64,000 nt of DNA from Micromonospora pallida (GTDB lineage: Bacteria; Actinomycetota; Actinomycetes; Mycobacteriales; Micromonosporaceae), in contig NZ_FMHW01000002.1 of assembly GCF_900090325.1 (NCBI RefSeq), forward strand, positions 7,069,001 through 7,133,000. The letters run 5' to 3'. The notes beneath the pieces were generated by a model, which saw only the letters and a program-made list of their open reading frames with translations, searched no databases and was not told the origin of the DNA. A program made the translations under genes and the position numbers. Positions within the stretch are counted from its first letter, which is position 1, and each line of letters starts with the position of its first letter. Positions 50,240 to 59,923 of this stretch are shown piece by piece.

Positions 50240-50472
50240 AAATCGACGGTAGGTGGCGACGGGGCGGCGCGGTCCCGCCTTCCGGACCGGGTACGCCCAC
50301 CACCCGGCCGACCCGACCCCGCCGACCCGGTTGGGCCGACCGGCCCCGCGTCGCCCGCCGGCCCTCCGGTGGACCATCGATCGGCCCGTGATGCCCCGAC
50401 CATCGGTCCGCAGGGTGGGCGCCCGGCGCGCTCGCCCGGCCGGGGTGGCGCGGCTTCGTTAGGGTCGTCACC

Positions 50473-50655
50473 ATGGCGGACGAGTACGTCGACCCGAGCG
50501 GGACCAGCGAGGTGTTCCGCGCCTTCGTCCCCGCTCCGGAGTTGGCCACCCAGGCCGGCCATCCGGTGCGGGAACCGTCGAGACTGCCCCTGCCCGTCGC
50601 GGTCGTGATGGCCGCGGTCATGCTCGCCATGGCGTTCTGGATCGCCCTGAGCTGA
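50473..50655 (+). CDS. Small hypothetical membrane protein
   Basis: A 60-residue protein: a polar N-terminal part (MADEYVDPSG) and a single hydrophobic helix at the C-terminus (about 41-58, VAVVMAAVMLAMAFWIAL). Tail-anchored topology is likely. No family is recognised. It stands alone between the divergent hydrolase gene and the convergent ackA. Confidence 0.6.
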   Translation: MADEYVDPSGTSEVFRAFVPAPELATQAGHPVREPSRLPLPVAVVMAAVMLAMAFWIALS

Positions 50656-50745
50656 CCGCCCCGCCGGCCCGGCGGCCGACCTCCGCCGGCCCGCGCAACC
50701 GGCGATCGGCCGGCCCGCCCCGCGTATCCGGCTCGCTCCGCCGGC

Positions 50746-51867
50746 TCAGCTTTCGGCGACCACGGCGCGGGCCGCGCGGGCGATCTCCCGTTCCTCGTCG
50801 GTGCCGACCACGCAGACCGCCACCTCGGCACCGTCCGGCGAGATGATCCGGTCCCCGTCGCCGGTGGCGTTGCGGGCCGGGTCGACGCTGATCCCCAATC
50901 GCTCCAGTCCGGCCAGCGCGGCGGCGCGGACCGGCGCGGCGTGCTCGCCCACCCCGGCGGTGAAGGTGACCGCGTCGACCCGCCCGAGCAGGGCGTAGTA
51001 CGCCCCCACGTAGCCGGTGATCCGCCGGCAGTACACGTCGAAGGCGAGCACCGCCGCCGCGTCGCCGTCGGCGCGGCGGGCGAGTACCTCCCGCATGTCG
51101 TTGGCCCCGGCCAGTCCGAGCAGGCCGCTGCGGTGGTTGAGCAGGTCGTCGATCTCGTCCACGCCGAGACCGCCCTCGCGGCGCAGGTGGAAGACGATCG
51201 TCGGGTCGAGGTCACCGCTGCGGGTGCCCATCACCAGGCCCTCCAGTGGGGACATGCCCATCGAGGTGGCGACGCTGCGTCCGCCGGCCACCGCGCAGAC
51301 GCTCGCCCCGTTCCCCAGGTGCAGGGTGATGGTGTTGGTCTCCTCGTACGCCCGGCCGAGCAGTTCGGCGGTGCGCCGGGAGACGTACCCGTGCGAGGTG
51401 CCGTGGAAGCCGTACCGGCGGACGCCGTACCGCCGGGCGGTCTCCCGGTCGATCGCGTAGGTGGCGGCGGCCTCGGGCAGGGTGTGGTGGAACGCGGTGT
51501 CGAAGACCGCGACCTGCGGGGTCTCCGGCAGCAGGTGCCGGGCCACCTCGATGCCGGCCAGGTTCGCCGGGTTGTGCAGCGGGGCGAGCGGGAACAGGTC
51601 GCGGATCGCGGCGAGCACCCCGTCGTCGACCAGCACCGGCTCGGTGAAGCGCTGGCCGCCGTGCACCACTCGGTGCCCGACCGCGACCAGGTCGGTCAGG
51701 TCCAGCCCGGCGAGCACCGCCCGGACGGCGTCGGTGTGGTCGGCGGGGCCACCACCGGGCTCGCCGATCCGCTCGACGGTGCCCTTGGCGAGGACGGCGT
51801 CCCCGGCGTAGAGGCGGTACTTCACCGACGACGACCCGCAGTTGAGCACCAGCACCCGATCGGTCAC
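50746..51867 (-). CDS. ackA: Acetate kinase
   Basis: A 373-residue member of the acetokinase family making acetate and ATP from acetyl phosphate and ADP (reversible). LVLNCGSSSVKYRL (phosphate loop), the catalytic-Arg-bearing GHRVVHGG, FDTAFH, YGFHGTSH and HLGNGASVCAV are complete. Its GTG start overlaps the pta stop by the GTGA pattern, so pta-ackA is one operon. Length is slightly shorter than the usual 400 residues. Confidence 0.95.
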   Translation of the reverse strand: MTDRVLVLNCGSSSVKYRLYAGDAVLAKGTVERIGEPGGGPADHTDAVRAVLAGLDLTDLVAVGHRVVHGGQRFTEPVLVDDGVLAAIRDLFPLAPLHNPANLAGIEVARHLLPETPQVAVFDTAFHHTLPEAAATYAIDRETARRYGVRRYGFHGTSHGYVSRRTAELLGRAYEETNTITLHLGNGASVCAVAGGRSVATSMGMSPLEGLVMGTRSGDLDPTIVFHLRREGGLGVDEIDDLLNHRSGLLGLAGANDMREVLARRADGDAAAVLAFDVYCRRITGYVGAYYALLGRVDAVTFTAGVGEHAAPVRAAALAGLERLGISVDPARNATGDGDRIISPDGAEVAVCVVGTDEEREIARAARAVVAES

Positions 51868-53930
51868 GACGGCTCCCCGGCGGCCTGGATGGCGGTGATC
51901 GCCACCGTGTTGACGATGTCGGCGACGGTAGCGCCCCGGGACAGGTCGTTCACCGGCCGCCGGAGGCCCTGCATCACCGGGCCGACCGCGACCGCGCCCG
52001 CCGAACGCTGCACCGCCTTGTACGTGTTGTTGCCCGTGTTCAGGTCCGGGAAGACGAACACCGTCGCGCGTCCGGCCACCGGGCTGCCCGGCAGCTTCGT
52101 GGCAGCGACCAGCGGGTCGATCGCGGCGTCGTACTGGATCGGCCCCTCGACCAGCAGGTCCGGCCGGCGCAGGCGGACCAGTTCGGTGGCCGCCGCGACC
52201 TTGTCCACGTCTGCGCCCGCGCCGGAGCCACCGGTGGAGTAGGACAGCATGGCGACCCGGGGTTCGATGCCGAACCGGGCGGTGGTCTCGGCCGAGGAGA
52301 TCGCGATGTCGGCGAGCTGGGCGGCGTCCGGGTCGGGGTTGACCGCGCAGTCGCCGTAGACCAGCACCCGGTCGGCCAGCAGCATGAAGAACACGCTGGA
52401 AGCCACCGAGACCTCCGGCAGCGTACGGATGATCTCGAAGGCCGGGCGGATCGTGGCGGCGGTGGTGTGCGTCGCCCCGGAGACCATGCCGTCGGCGTGC
52501 CCGGCCTGCACCATCATCGTGCCGAAGTAGTTCGGCTGCGCCATCACGTCGTGCGCCAACTCGACCGTCATGCCCCGATGGGCCCGCAGCTTGGCGTATC
52601 CGGCGGCGAACTCGTCCCGCCACTCGCTGGTGATTGGGTCGACCACCTGCGCGTCGCCGACGTCGATGCCCAGCTCACGGGTGCGTCGGGCGATGTCGTC
52701 GGGGCGGCCCAGCAGGGTCAGGTCGGCCACGCCCCGGCGCAGCAGCACCTCCGCCGCCCGCAGGATCCGCTCCTCCGACCCCTCGGGCAGCACCACCCGT
52801 CGCCGCCGCGCCCGGGCCCGGTCGATCAGGTCGTACTCGAACATCAGCGGGGTGACCCGCGCGGAGCGGCTGACCGCCAGCCGGCGGGCCAGGTCGACGG
52901 TGTCCACGTGCGACTCGAACGCGCCGAGCGCGGCCTCCACCTTGCGCGGGTGTGCCGGGCTGGGCCGGCCGTGGATCCGGCTCGACGCGGAGATGGTGTC
53001 GTAGCTGTCGGTCGGCACCGACAGCACCGCCAACCCGGTGTTCAGGCCGTCGAAGACCCGCATCGCCCGGGGGTCGGGCCGCGCGCCCAGGGTGAGCACC
53101 AACCCGGCCACCGACACCTGGCCGGCGACGTGCGCGGCGCTCGCCGCCACCAGCAGGTCGTCCCGGTCCCCGGGGGTGATCACCAGGCAGCCGTCGGTCA
53201 GGTGCTCCAGCACGGTCGGCACGTGCGCCGCGCCGACCACGTAGTCGAGCACGTCCCGGCCGAGCGCGGCGTCGTCGCCGGCGAGCAGGGTCGCGCCGAG
53301 CGCCGCCGCCACCTCGGCCACCGTCGGCGCCGACACGGTCGGCACCTCCGGGATCGCGTACGCCGGGACGGGCAGCTCCGGCAGCGTCATCGGCCCGGAC
53401 ACCCGGTTGGCGATCACCGCCAGCACCGTCGCGCCCAGGTCCGCCAGATCGTGGTACGCCCCGCGCGCCGCCGCCGCGACCGCCTCCGGCTCCTGCCCGA
53501 AGCCGTCCACCACGGGCACCACCACGCTGCCGAACTCGGTCGCCAGCCGGGCGTTGAAGGCCAGCGCGCGGGGGTTGCCCGGGTCACCGGTGTCGTCGAA
53601 GTCGCTGCCCACCACCACCATGGCCGGGCAGCGTCGCTCCACCGCGCGGTACCGCTCGACGATCCGGCCGATCAGCTCCTCCCGCCGGCCCTCGCCGACC
53701 AGCGTGGCCGCCTCCGCGTACGTGGTGCCGTACCGGTCGGCCATCGGCAGGTCGATCGGGTACCGGTCGCCGAGCAGGGTGAGGATCGGGTCGGGCGTGG
53801 TGCCGGACACCAGGGGCCGGAACGCGCCGATCCGCTCGACCTGCCGGGAGAGAAGCTCGGCGAGCCCGAGCGCGATGGTCGACTTGCCGCCGCCCGCGCC
53901 CACGCCGGTGAGGTAGACACTGCGCGCCAC
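51864..53930 (-). CDS. pta: Phosphate acetyltransferase
   Basis: A 688-residue long-form Pta: N-terminal P-loop-type (DRTGG/CobB-like) domain with VGAGGGKSTIALGLAELL, a central DRTGG domain (about 200-310), and C-terminal catalytic phosphotransacetylase domain with GSEERILRAAEVLL and SYSTGGSGAGADVDKV. It interconverts acetyl-CoA and acetyl phosphate. GTG 53930 with GTGAGG upstream. First gene of the pta-ackA operon. Confidence 0.95.
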   Translation of the reverse strand: MARSVYLTGVGAGGGKSTIALGLAELLSRQVERIGAFRPLVSGTTPDPILTLLGDRYPIDLPMADRYGTTYAEAATLVGEGRREELIGRIVERYRAVERRCPAMVVVGSDFDDTGDPGNPRALAFNARLATEFGSVVVPVVDGFGQEPEAVAAAARGAYHDLADLGATVLAVIANRVSGPMTLPELPVPAYAIPEVPTVSAPTVAEVAAALGATLLAGDDAALGRDVLDYVVGAAHVPTVLEHLTDGCLVITPGDRDDLLVAASAAHVAGQVSVAGLVLTLGARPDPRAMRVFDGLNTGLAVLSVPTDSYDTISASSRIHGRPSPAHPRKVEAALGAFESHVDTVDLARRLAVSRSARVTPLMFEYDLIDRARARRRRVVLPEGSEERILRAAEVLLRRGVADLTLLGRPDDIARRTRELGIDVGDAQVVDPITSEWRDEFAAGYAKLRAHRGMTVELAHDVMAQPNYFGTMMVQAGHADGMVSGATHTTAATIRPAFEIIRTLPEVSVASSVFFMLLADRVLVYGDCAVNPDPDAAQLADIAISSAETTARFGIEPRVAMLSYSTGGSGAGADVDKVAAATELVRLRRPDLLVEGPIQYDAAIDPLVAATKLPGSPVAGRATVFVFPDLNTGNNTYKAVQRSAGAVAVGPVMQGLRRPVNDLSRGATVADIVNTVAITAIQAAGEPS

Positions 53931-53957
53931 GCCCTCACGTTACAAGATCGTGCCTGG

Positions 53958-54644
53958 TCAACGCCCGGGTCCGTGGTCCCGGCCGGCGCTGCTCTCCTCC
54001 CGGGGCGGCTGGGCCGCCCGGAAGATCGCGTCGCTGCGGGCCAGCCACGCCGCGCCGAAGGCGAACACCGCCACCGCCTCGCACCACAGCACCGGCCGGA
54101 GCGTGTCGCGGAGGTCGTCGGGCAGGGCGTTGCTGGCCACGGCGAGCGCGATCGCCGCGACGATCAGATACCCGCAGGTGCGGTAGAACCGGTTCCCGGG
54201 CACCGGGTCGGGGCGGACCGTCGGGTCGGACCGGGTGAACAGGACCAGGCAGAAGACGGCGAGCAGCAGGAACAGCACCGCCGCGCAGACCTGGTGCACC
54301 ACGCCGACGAGCCGTTCGGTGTCGGTCGGGTCACCGGTCGCGGTCGGGAACAGTGCCACCCCGATCGCCAACACCCCGGCGATCGTGCTGATCAGGTCGT
54401 CGGGTTGCCGGTGCCGGTAGCTGATCAGGAAGACGCCGATCGCGCACATCCCGCCGACGAAGACGTCCCGCAGCGGGCTGTGGTAGTAGCCGCTGAGCGA
54501 GCCGAGCAGGACGAACCGGTCGGCGACGAGGGCGTACCCGACGATCAGCGCGATCGGCAGGGCGATACCGACGGAGCCGATGCCGACCCGGAGCCGGCGT
54601 ACGGTGACCGCGTCCTGGGGCGGCTTGCGGGGTTCGGGGCTCAC
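53958..54644 (-). CDS. DUF998-like integral membrane protein
   Basis: A 228-residue protein with about six transmembrane helices. YYHSPLRDVFVGGMC and SYRHRQPDDLISTIAG are distinctive loops; the first resembles the SxYYHxxxRD-type motif of DUF998-like membrane proteins. No enzymatic motif can be assigned. GTG 54644 chosen. It is upstream of pta on the same strand? No: it lies downstream of kgd/DUF6104 and before pta in transcription order, separated from pta by 27 bp only at its own 3' end. Confidence 0.65.
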   Translation of the reverse strand: MSPEPRKPPQDAVTVRRLRVGIGSVGIALPIALIVGYALVADRFVLLGSLSGYYHSPLRDVFVGGMCAIGVFLISYRHRQPDDLISTIAGVLAIGVALFPTATGDPTDTERLVGVVHQVCAAVLFLLLAVFCLVLFTRSDPTVRPDPVPGNRFYRTCGYLIVAAIALAVASNALPDDLRDTLRPVLWCEAVAVFAFGAAWLARSDAIFRAAQPPREESSAGRDHGPGR

Positions 54645-54769
54645 TTGCGCCTCCCTGGCTCGGGCGGCGTACGGTCCGGCCGGACGGACCGGACCGTGGT
54701 CGCTGCCTACCAGTGCACCCGACGGTGACGCTGGGTGTCAATCGCGGGGTCGACACCCCCTTGGCGAGA

Positions 54770-54967
54770 TCAGTCGTCGTCCTCGTCGTCCAACCGGGCC
54801 AGCCAGGTGGCGAACCGCTCGATCGGCGTCTCGAACTCCGGGTTCAGGTCGACGAAGTCGCGCAGCCGCTCGCCCAGCCACTCGACCGACACGGACTCCT
54901 CTCCGCGCCGCTGGACCAGCTCCTCGATACCGCGGTCGGTGAAGTACACGATGTTCTCCTCGAACAT
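54770..54967 (-). CDS. DUF6104-family small acidic protein
   Basis: A 65-residue acidic protein: YFTDRGIEELVQRRGEESV, EWLGERLRDFVDLNPEFE, and a C-terminal WLARLDDEDDD. It matches the conserved actinobacterial DUF6104 family (unknown function), which is commonly found next to kgd/sucA. It lies 57 bp downstream of kgd on the same strand; a hairpin between them may reduce, but not necessarily stop, read-through. Confidence 0.8.
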   Translation of the reverse strand: MFEENIVYFTDRGIEELVQRRGEESVSVEWLGERLRDFVDLNPEFETPIERFATWLARLDDEDDD

Positions 54968-54969
54968 GC

Positions 54970-55013
54970 CGCTGGGGCAGGCCCGCCCGATGTCGGCGGA
55001 CGCTGCCCCAGCG
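54970..55013 (-). terminator. Hairpin downstream of kgd
   Basis: CGCTGGGGCAG (54970-54980) pairs with CTGCCCCAGCG (55003-55013). It lies between kgd and the DUF6104 gene; the latter starts two bases from its distal arm, so it may also control that gene's translation. Confidence 0.6.
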
Positions 55014-55023
55014 TGGGACGGGG

Positions 55024-58000
55024 TCAGGGACGGGGCAGGGCCGCCTCGATGAGCGCCGTCTGCTCGACGTCGTGCATCTTGGCCGACCCGACGGCCGGGG
55101 CCGCCGCCGCCGGGCGGGAGATCCGGCGCAGCCGGACGTCGGACAGGTGCTCCAGCAGGTTGAGCGCGACGAAGCTCCAGCCACCCTGGTTGGCCGGCTC
55201 CTCCTGCACCCAGGCGAAGTCCTCGGCGTTCGGGTACTCGGCCAGGGCGGCCCGGATCTCCTCCACCGGCAGCGGGTAGAGCTGCTCGAGGCGGACGATC
55301 GCGGTGTCCGTGACGCCCCGGTCGGCGCGTGCCTGGAACAGGTCGTAGTAGACCTTGCCCGAGCAGAGCAGCACCCGCTTCACCTGCTCCGGAGCCGGCG
55401 CGGCCCCGTCGCGCAGCACCGGCTGGAAGGTGCCCGAGGTGAAGTCCGCCACCTGCGAGATGCAGAGCTTGTGCCGCAGCAGCGACTTCGGCGTGAACAC
55501 CACCAGCGGCTTGCGCTTCGGCGACAGCGCCTGGCGACGCAGCAGGTGGAAGTAGTTCGCCGGGGTGGTCGGGATGGACACCCGCATGTTGTCCTCGGCG
55601 CACATCTGGAGGAACCGCTCCGGCCGGCCGGAGGTGTGGTCCGGGCCCTGGCCCTCGTGGCCGTGCGGCAGCAGCAGAGTGACCGCGGAGCGCTGGCCCC
55701 ACTTCACCTCGCCCGAGGAGATGAACTCGTCGATCACCGACTGGGCGCCGTTGACGAAGTCACCGAACTGGGCCTCCCAGGCGACCAGCGCGTTGACGTT
55801 CTCCACCGAGTAGCCGTACTCGAAGCCCATCGCGGCGTACTCGCTGAGCAGCGAGTCGTGCACGAAGAACCGGGACCGCTCGCCGTCGCCGGTGAGCGAC
55901 CGCAGCGGGAGGTAGTCCTCACCAGTCTTCGAGTCGACCACCGCCGCGTGCCGCTGCACGAAGGTGCCCCGGCGGGAGTCCTGCCCGGCGAGCCGGACGG
56001 TGACCCCGTCGTGCAGCAGCGAGCCGAAGGCGATGATCTCGCCGAAGCCCCAGTCGATGCCCCCTCGACGGCCATCTTCGCCCGGCGGTCGAGCAACTGC
56101 TGGATCCGCTTGTGCGGGTTGAAGCCCTCGGGGAGGTTGACGTGCGCGTCGCCGATCGCCTTGACGATCTCGGCGCTGGTCGCGGTCTCCACCTGCGGCT
56201 CCGGCTCGTCCTCCCGGCGCGGTCGGGTGACCTGCTTCGGGGCCGACGCGGCGTCCCGGGTGGCCTTGAAGACCCGCTCGAGCTGGGCCTGGTAGTCGCG
56301 GAGCAGCTCCTCCGCGTCCTCCACGGTGATGTCGCCCCGACCGATCAGCTCCTCGGTGTAGAGCTTCCGCACCGAGCGCTTCGAGTCGATGATCTGGTAC
56401 ATCTGCGGGTTGGACATCGACGGGTCGTCGCCCTCGTTGTGCCCACGCCGCCGGTAGCAGACCATGTCGACGACGACGTCCTTGTTGAACGCTTGGCGGT
56501 ACTCGAACGCCAGCCGGGCGACCCGGACCACGGCCTCGGGGTCGTCGCCGTTGACGTGGAAGATCGGCGCCTGGATCATCCGGGCCACGTCGCTGCTGTA
56601 GAGGCTGGACCGGCTGTACTCCGGGGCGGTGGTGAAGCCGACCTGGTTGTTGACCACCACGTGCACCGTGCCGCCGGTGCGGTAACCGCGCAGCTGGGAG
56701 AGGTTCAGCGTCTCGGCGACCACACCCTGGCCGGCGAAGGCGGCGTCACCGTGCACCGCCAGCGGCAGCACGGTGTACCCCTCCAGCTTCAGGTCGATCC
56801 GGTCCTGCTTGGCCCGGACGATGCCCTCCAGCACCGGGTCGACGGCCTCCAGGTGCGACGGGTTCGCCACCACCGAGACCTTGACCGCGTGCTCGCCGTC
56901 CGGGGTGCTGAACTTGCCGTTCTGGCCGAGGTGGTACTTGACGTCGCCGGAGCCCTGCGTCGAGCGCGGGTCGAGGTGCCCCTCGAACTCCGAGAAGATC
57001 TTCTCGTACGGCTTGCCGACGATGTTGGCCAGCACGTTCAGCCGGCCCCGGTGGGCCATGCCGATGACGACCTCGTCCAGCCCCGCCTCGGCGGAGCACT
57101 CCAGCACCTCACCGAGGAGCGGGATCAGCGACTCGCCGCCCTCCAGCGAGAAGCGCTTCTGCCCGACGTACTTGGTCTGGAGGAAGGTCTCGAACGCCTC
57201 GGCCGCGTTGAGCCGGTTGAGCACGTGCTTCTGCTCGTCGGCGGTCGGCTTCTCGTACTTGCGCTCGATTCGCTCCTGGATCCAGCGCCGCTCCTCCGGG
57301 TCCTGGATGTGCATGTACTCCACGCCGACCCGACGGCAGTAGGAGTCACGCAGGACGCCCAGGATCTCGCGCAGCTTCATCCGCTGCCGGCCGGCGAAGC
57401 CGTTGACCGGGAACTCGCGGTCCAGGTCCCACAGGGTCAGCCCGTGCTGGAGCACGTCCAGGTCGGGGTGCTTGCGGATCTTGAACTCGAGCGGGTCGGT
57501 GTCGGCCATCAGGTGGCCGCGCACCCGGTACGCGTGGATCAGCTCGTGCGCCCGGGCGGTCTTGTTGATCTGGCCCTCGTTGTTCACCGCGACGTCGCGC
57601 ACCCAGCGCACCGGCTCGTACGGGATGCGCAGCGAGGTGAAGAGCTGGTCGTAGAAGCCGTGCTCGCCGAGCAGCAGCTCGTGCATGACCTTGAGGAACT
57701 CGCCGGACTGCGCGCCCTGGATGATCCGGTGGTCGTACGTGCTGGTCAGCGTGATCACCTTGCTGACCGCCAGCTCGGCCAGGGTGGCCTCGCTCATGCC
57801 CTGGTACGGGGCCGGGTACTCCATCGCGCCGACGCCGATGATCGCGCTCTGCCCCTGCATCAGCCGGGGCATCGAGTGCACGGTGCCGATGCCGCCCGGG
57901 TTGGTCAGCGAGATCGTGGTGCCGGAGTAGTCCTCCATGGTCAGCTCGTTGCGGCGGGCGCGCCGAACGACGTCCTCGTACGCCTGCCAGAACTGCCGGA

Positions 58001-58778
58001 AGTCCATCTGCTCGCAGGCCTTGATGGAGGGGACCACCAGGTTGCGGCTGCCGTCCGGCTTGGTCAGGTCGATCGCGATGCCGAGGTTGACGTGCTCCGG
58101 CGAGACCATCGCCGGCTTGCCGTCGACCTCGGTGAAGGAGTTGTTCATCTCCGGGTGCTGGACCAGCGCCCGGACCATCGCGTACCCGATCAGGTGGGTG
58201 AAGCTGACCTTGCCACCGCGCCCCCGGGCCAGGTGGTTGTTGATCACGATGCGGTTGTCCACCAGGAGCTTCGCCGGCACGGCCCGGACGCTGGTCGCGG
58301 TGGGGACGGCCAGCGAGGCGTCCATGTTCTGGACGATCTTCGCGGCCACGCCGCGCAGCGGGGTGGTGCGGGCGCCGTTCGGCGACGGCTGGGCGCTGAC
58401 CTTGGCGGGCGCGGCCTTGGCGGCCGGCTTCGCCGGAGCGGGCTTGGTGGCCTTGGCGGGCTCGGCGGCCGGCTTGGCCGCGCGGCCGTTGTCCGGCTGA
58501 CCGGCGGCCGGGCGGGCGGTGGGCTGGGCCACGGCGGCTGCGGGTTCCGGCTGCCCGGCCGGCTCCGCCTGCGCGGGCGGGGCCGGTGGCGTCTTCGTCG
58601 GCGCCGTCGCCGGGGTGCCGGCGCCCGGACCGGGTCGGTAGTCGGCAAAGAAGTCGTGCCAGGCCGAATCGACGCTATTGGGGTCGGCGAGGTAGCGCTG
58701 GTACATCTCCTCGACGATCCACTCGTTCGGGCCGAAACCCGCCAGTGGGTTCTCCTGCGAAGTCTGCTGGGTCGACAC
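55024..58778 (-). CDS. kgd: Multifunctional 2-oxoglutarate decarboxylase/dehydrogenase Kgd, frameshifted
   Basis: An actinobacterial E2o-E1o fusion (about 1251 residues if the frame is restored). Order: N-terminal E1 segment ([15 protein letters not shown]), Ala/Pro-rich linker, succinyltransferase-like domain with [17 protein letters not shown], then the ThDP-dependent E1 domain ([39 protein letters not shown]). It links 2-oxoglutarate to succinyl-CoA or succinic semialdehyde in the TCA cycle. The frame breaks after about residue 903, where AVEG should continue as GIDWGFGE; one base is missing in the C5 run 56060-56064. The remaining 3' part is intact from there to 55024. The upstream frame would end at 55734 with a foreign tail. 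Confidence 0.9.
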
Positions 58779-59058
58779 GGCCGGTAATCGCCTCTTTCAC
58801 GCGCGTTGTGTGTCTCGCGACGTCCGCGGGTTAATCCCCTGGGGGAGCGGACAGACGGGTCCCAGGCTACGCCGTGCGCCTGCCGGAGGCATTGCCGCCT
58901 CCAACCCGTGTCACGTTTCACAGAAGGCGCAAGAAATTCACCAACTGCCGGGTACGGTGTCGCCGCCTGCTAGCGAGTCTGCCCTGGGTGGAGCGGCTCT
59001 TCGCCGGTGCGGTTCGTCCCGGTGGGGCGGCTCCTCCTGGGCGCGGCTCTTCTTCCCC

Positions 59059-59094
59059 GGGTGGGGGCGGCGCGCTGGCGCGCCGCCCCCACCC
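59059..59094. terminator. Strong 17-bp hairpin downstream of ABC permease
   Basis: GGGTGGGGGCGGCGCGC (59059-59075) pairs perfectly with 59078-59094; the central two-base gap would open to a larger loop. It lies just past the permease stop, in the 320-bp kgd upstream region, which otherwise shows no gene. Confidence 0.75.
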
Positions 59095-59098
59095 ACGC

Positions 59099-59923
59099 TC
59101 AGGAGATGTCCCGGCGGCGGGTGATCAGGATGCCGGCCAGGCCGGAGGCGATCGCGTATCCGATCAATACCAGGGCCCCGGTCCACCAGGCCGGCAGCAG
59201 CGGCGAGTCGACACCGCTGATCATGACCTGCGAGGCGATGGCGGGCCAGAGCACCTGCCACTCCAAGATGCTCTGGGTCTTGAGCAGGTTGGACAGCAGC
59301 AGGAAGAGCAGCCCCACGACCTGCGTGCCGACCAGGTAGACCACCGAGGCGGTGATCACCGCGCCGAGCTGGTTGGTGATCAGCGTGCCCAGACCGACGC
59401 CGAGGACCGTCCAGATCGCGTACGCCAGCAGGTTGAGCAGCAGGGCGCGCTGCACGGTCCACTCGCCGAGCTGGGTGCCGTAGTCGTTGAGGGACAGGTA
59501 AACCGCCCCCGCCACCAGGTCGACCACCGTGGTGACCAGCCAGTAGGCGAAGCCGACCAGGGACGCGGCGACCAGCTTGCTGAGGATCACCGAGGTGCGT
59601 CGGGGGGTGCTGAGGAACGTGGTGGTGGCCGTCTGGTGGAAGAACTCGTTGGTCACCATCAGGATGCCGATCAGCATCACGAACAGCAGGCCGAAGAACT
59701 GGCCGGAGGTGTAGATGTTCGCCGCCTGCCCGGCCACGTCGGCCTGGGCACCCGCCTCCGGGGGGAGGCCGAGCTCGCCGGCGTCGCCGGAGAGGGCGAG
59801 GTGGGCGAGCCAGGCGTTGAAGGCGAACGCGATCACCACCGCGAGGAAGGCCCCGATCGCCAGCAGCCACCAGGTGCTGGTCGTACGGATCTTGACCAGT
59901 TCGGCGCGGACCAGGTTCATCAT
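59099..59923 (-). CDS. ABC-2-type transporter permease
   Basis: A 274-residue membrane protein with six transmembrane helices (first at about 18-38). A large extracytoplasmic loop (about 40-75) follows the first helix. MVTNEFFHQTATTTFLSTPRR is typical of ABC-2 permeases in drug or bacteriocin exporters. Its start ATG-ATG overlaps the ATPase gene by four bases (ATGA). The substrate is unknown. Confidence 0.85.
   Translation of the reverse strand: MMNLVRAELVKIRTTSTWWLLAIGAFLAVVIAFAFNAWLAHLALSGDAGELGLPPEAGAQADVAGQAANIYTSGQFFGLLFVMLIGILMVTNEFFHQTATTTFLSTPRRTSVILSKLVAASLVGFAYWLVTTVVDLVAGAVYLSLNDYGTQLGEWTVQRALLLNLLAYAIWTVLGVGLGTLITNQLGAVITASVVYLVGTQVVGLLFLLLSNLLKTQSILEWQVLWPAIASQVMISGVDSPLLPAWWTGALVLIGYAIASGLAGILITRRRDIS

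Noticed and set aside
52467..58787. Long plus-strand frames opposite pta and kgd (52467-54728 and 56112-58787)
   Set aside because: They are Asp/His/Val/Arg-rich shadows exactly antisense to conserved genes, with no ribosome-binding sites or family motifs.
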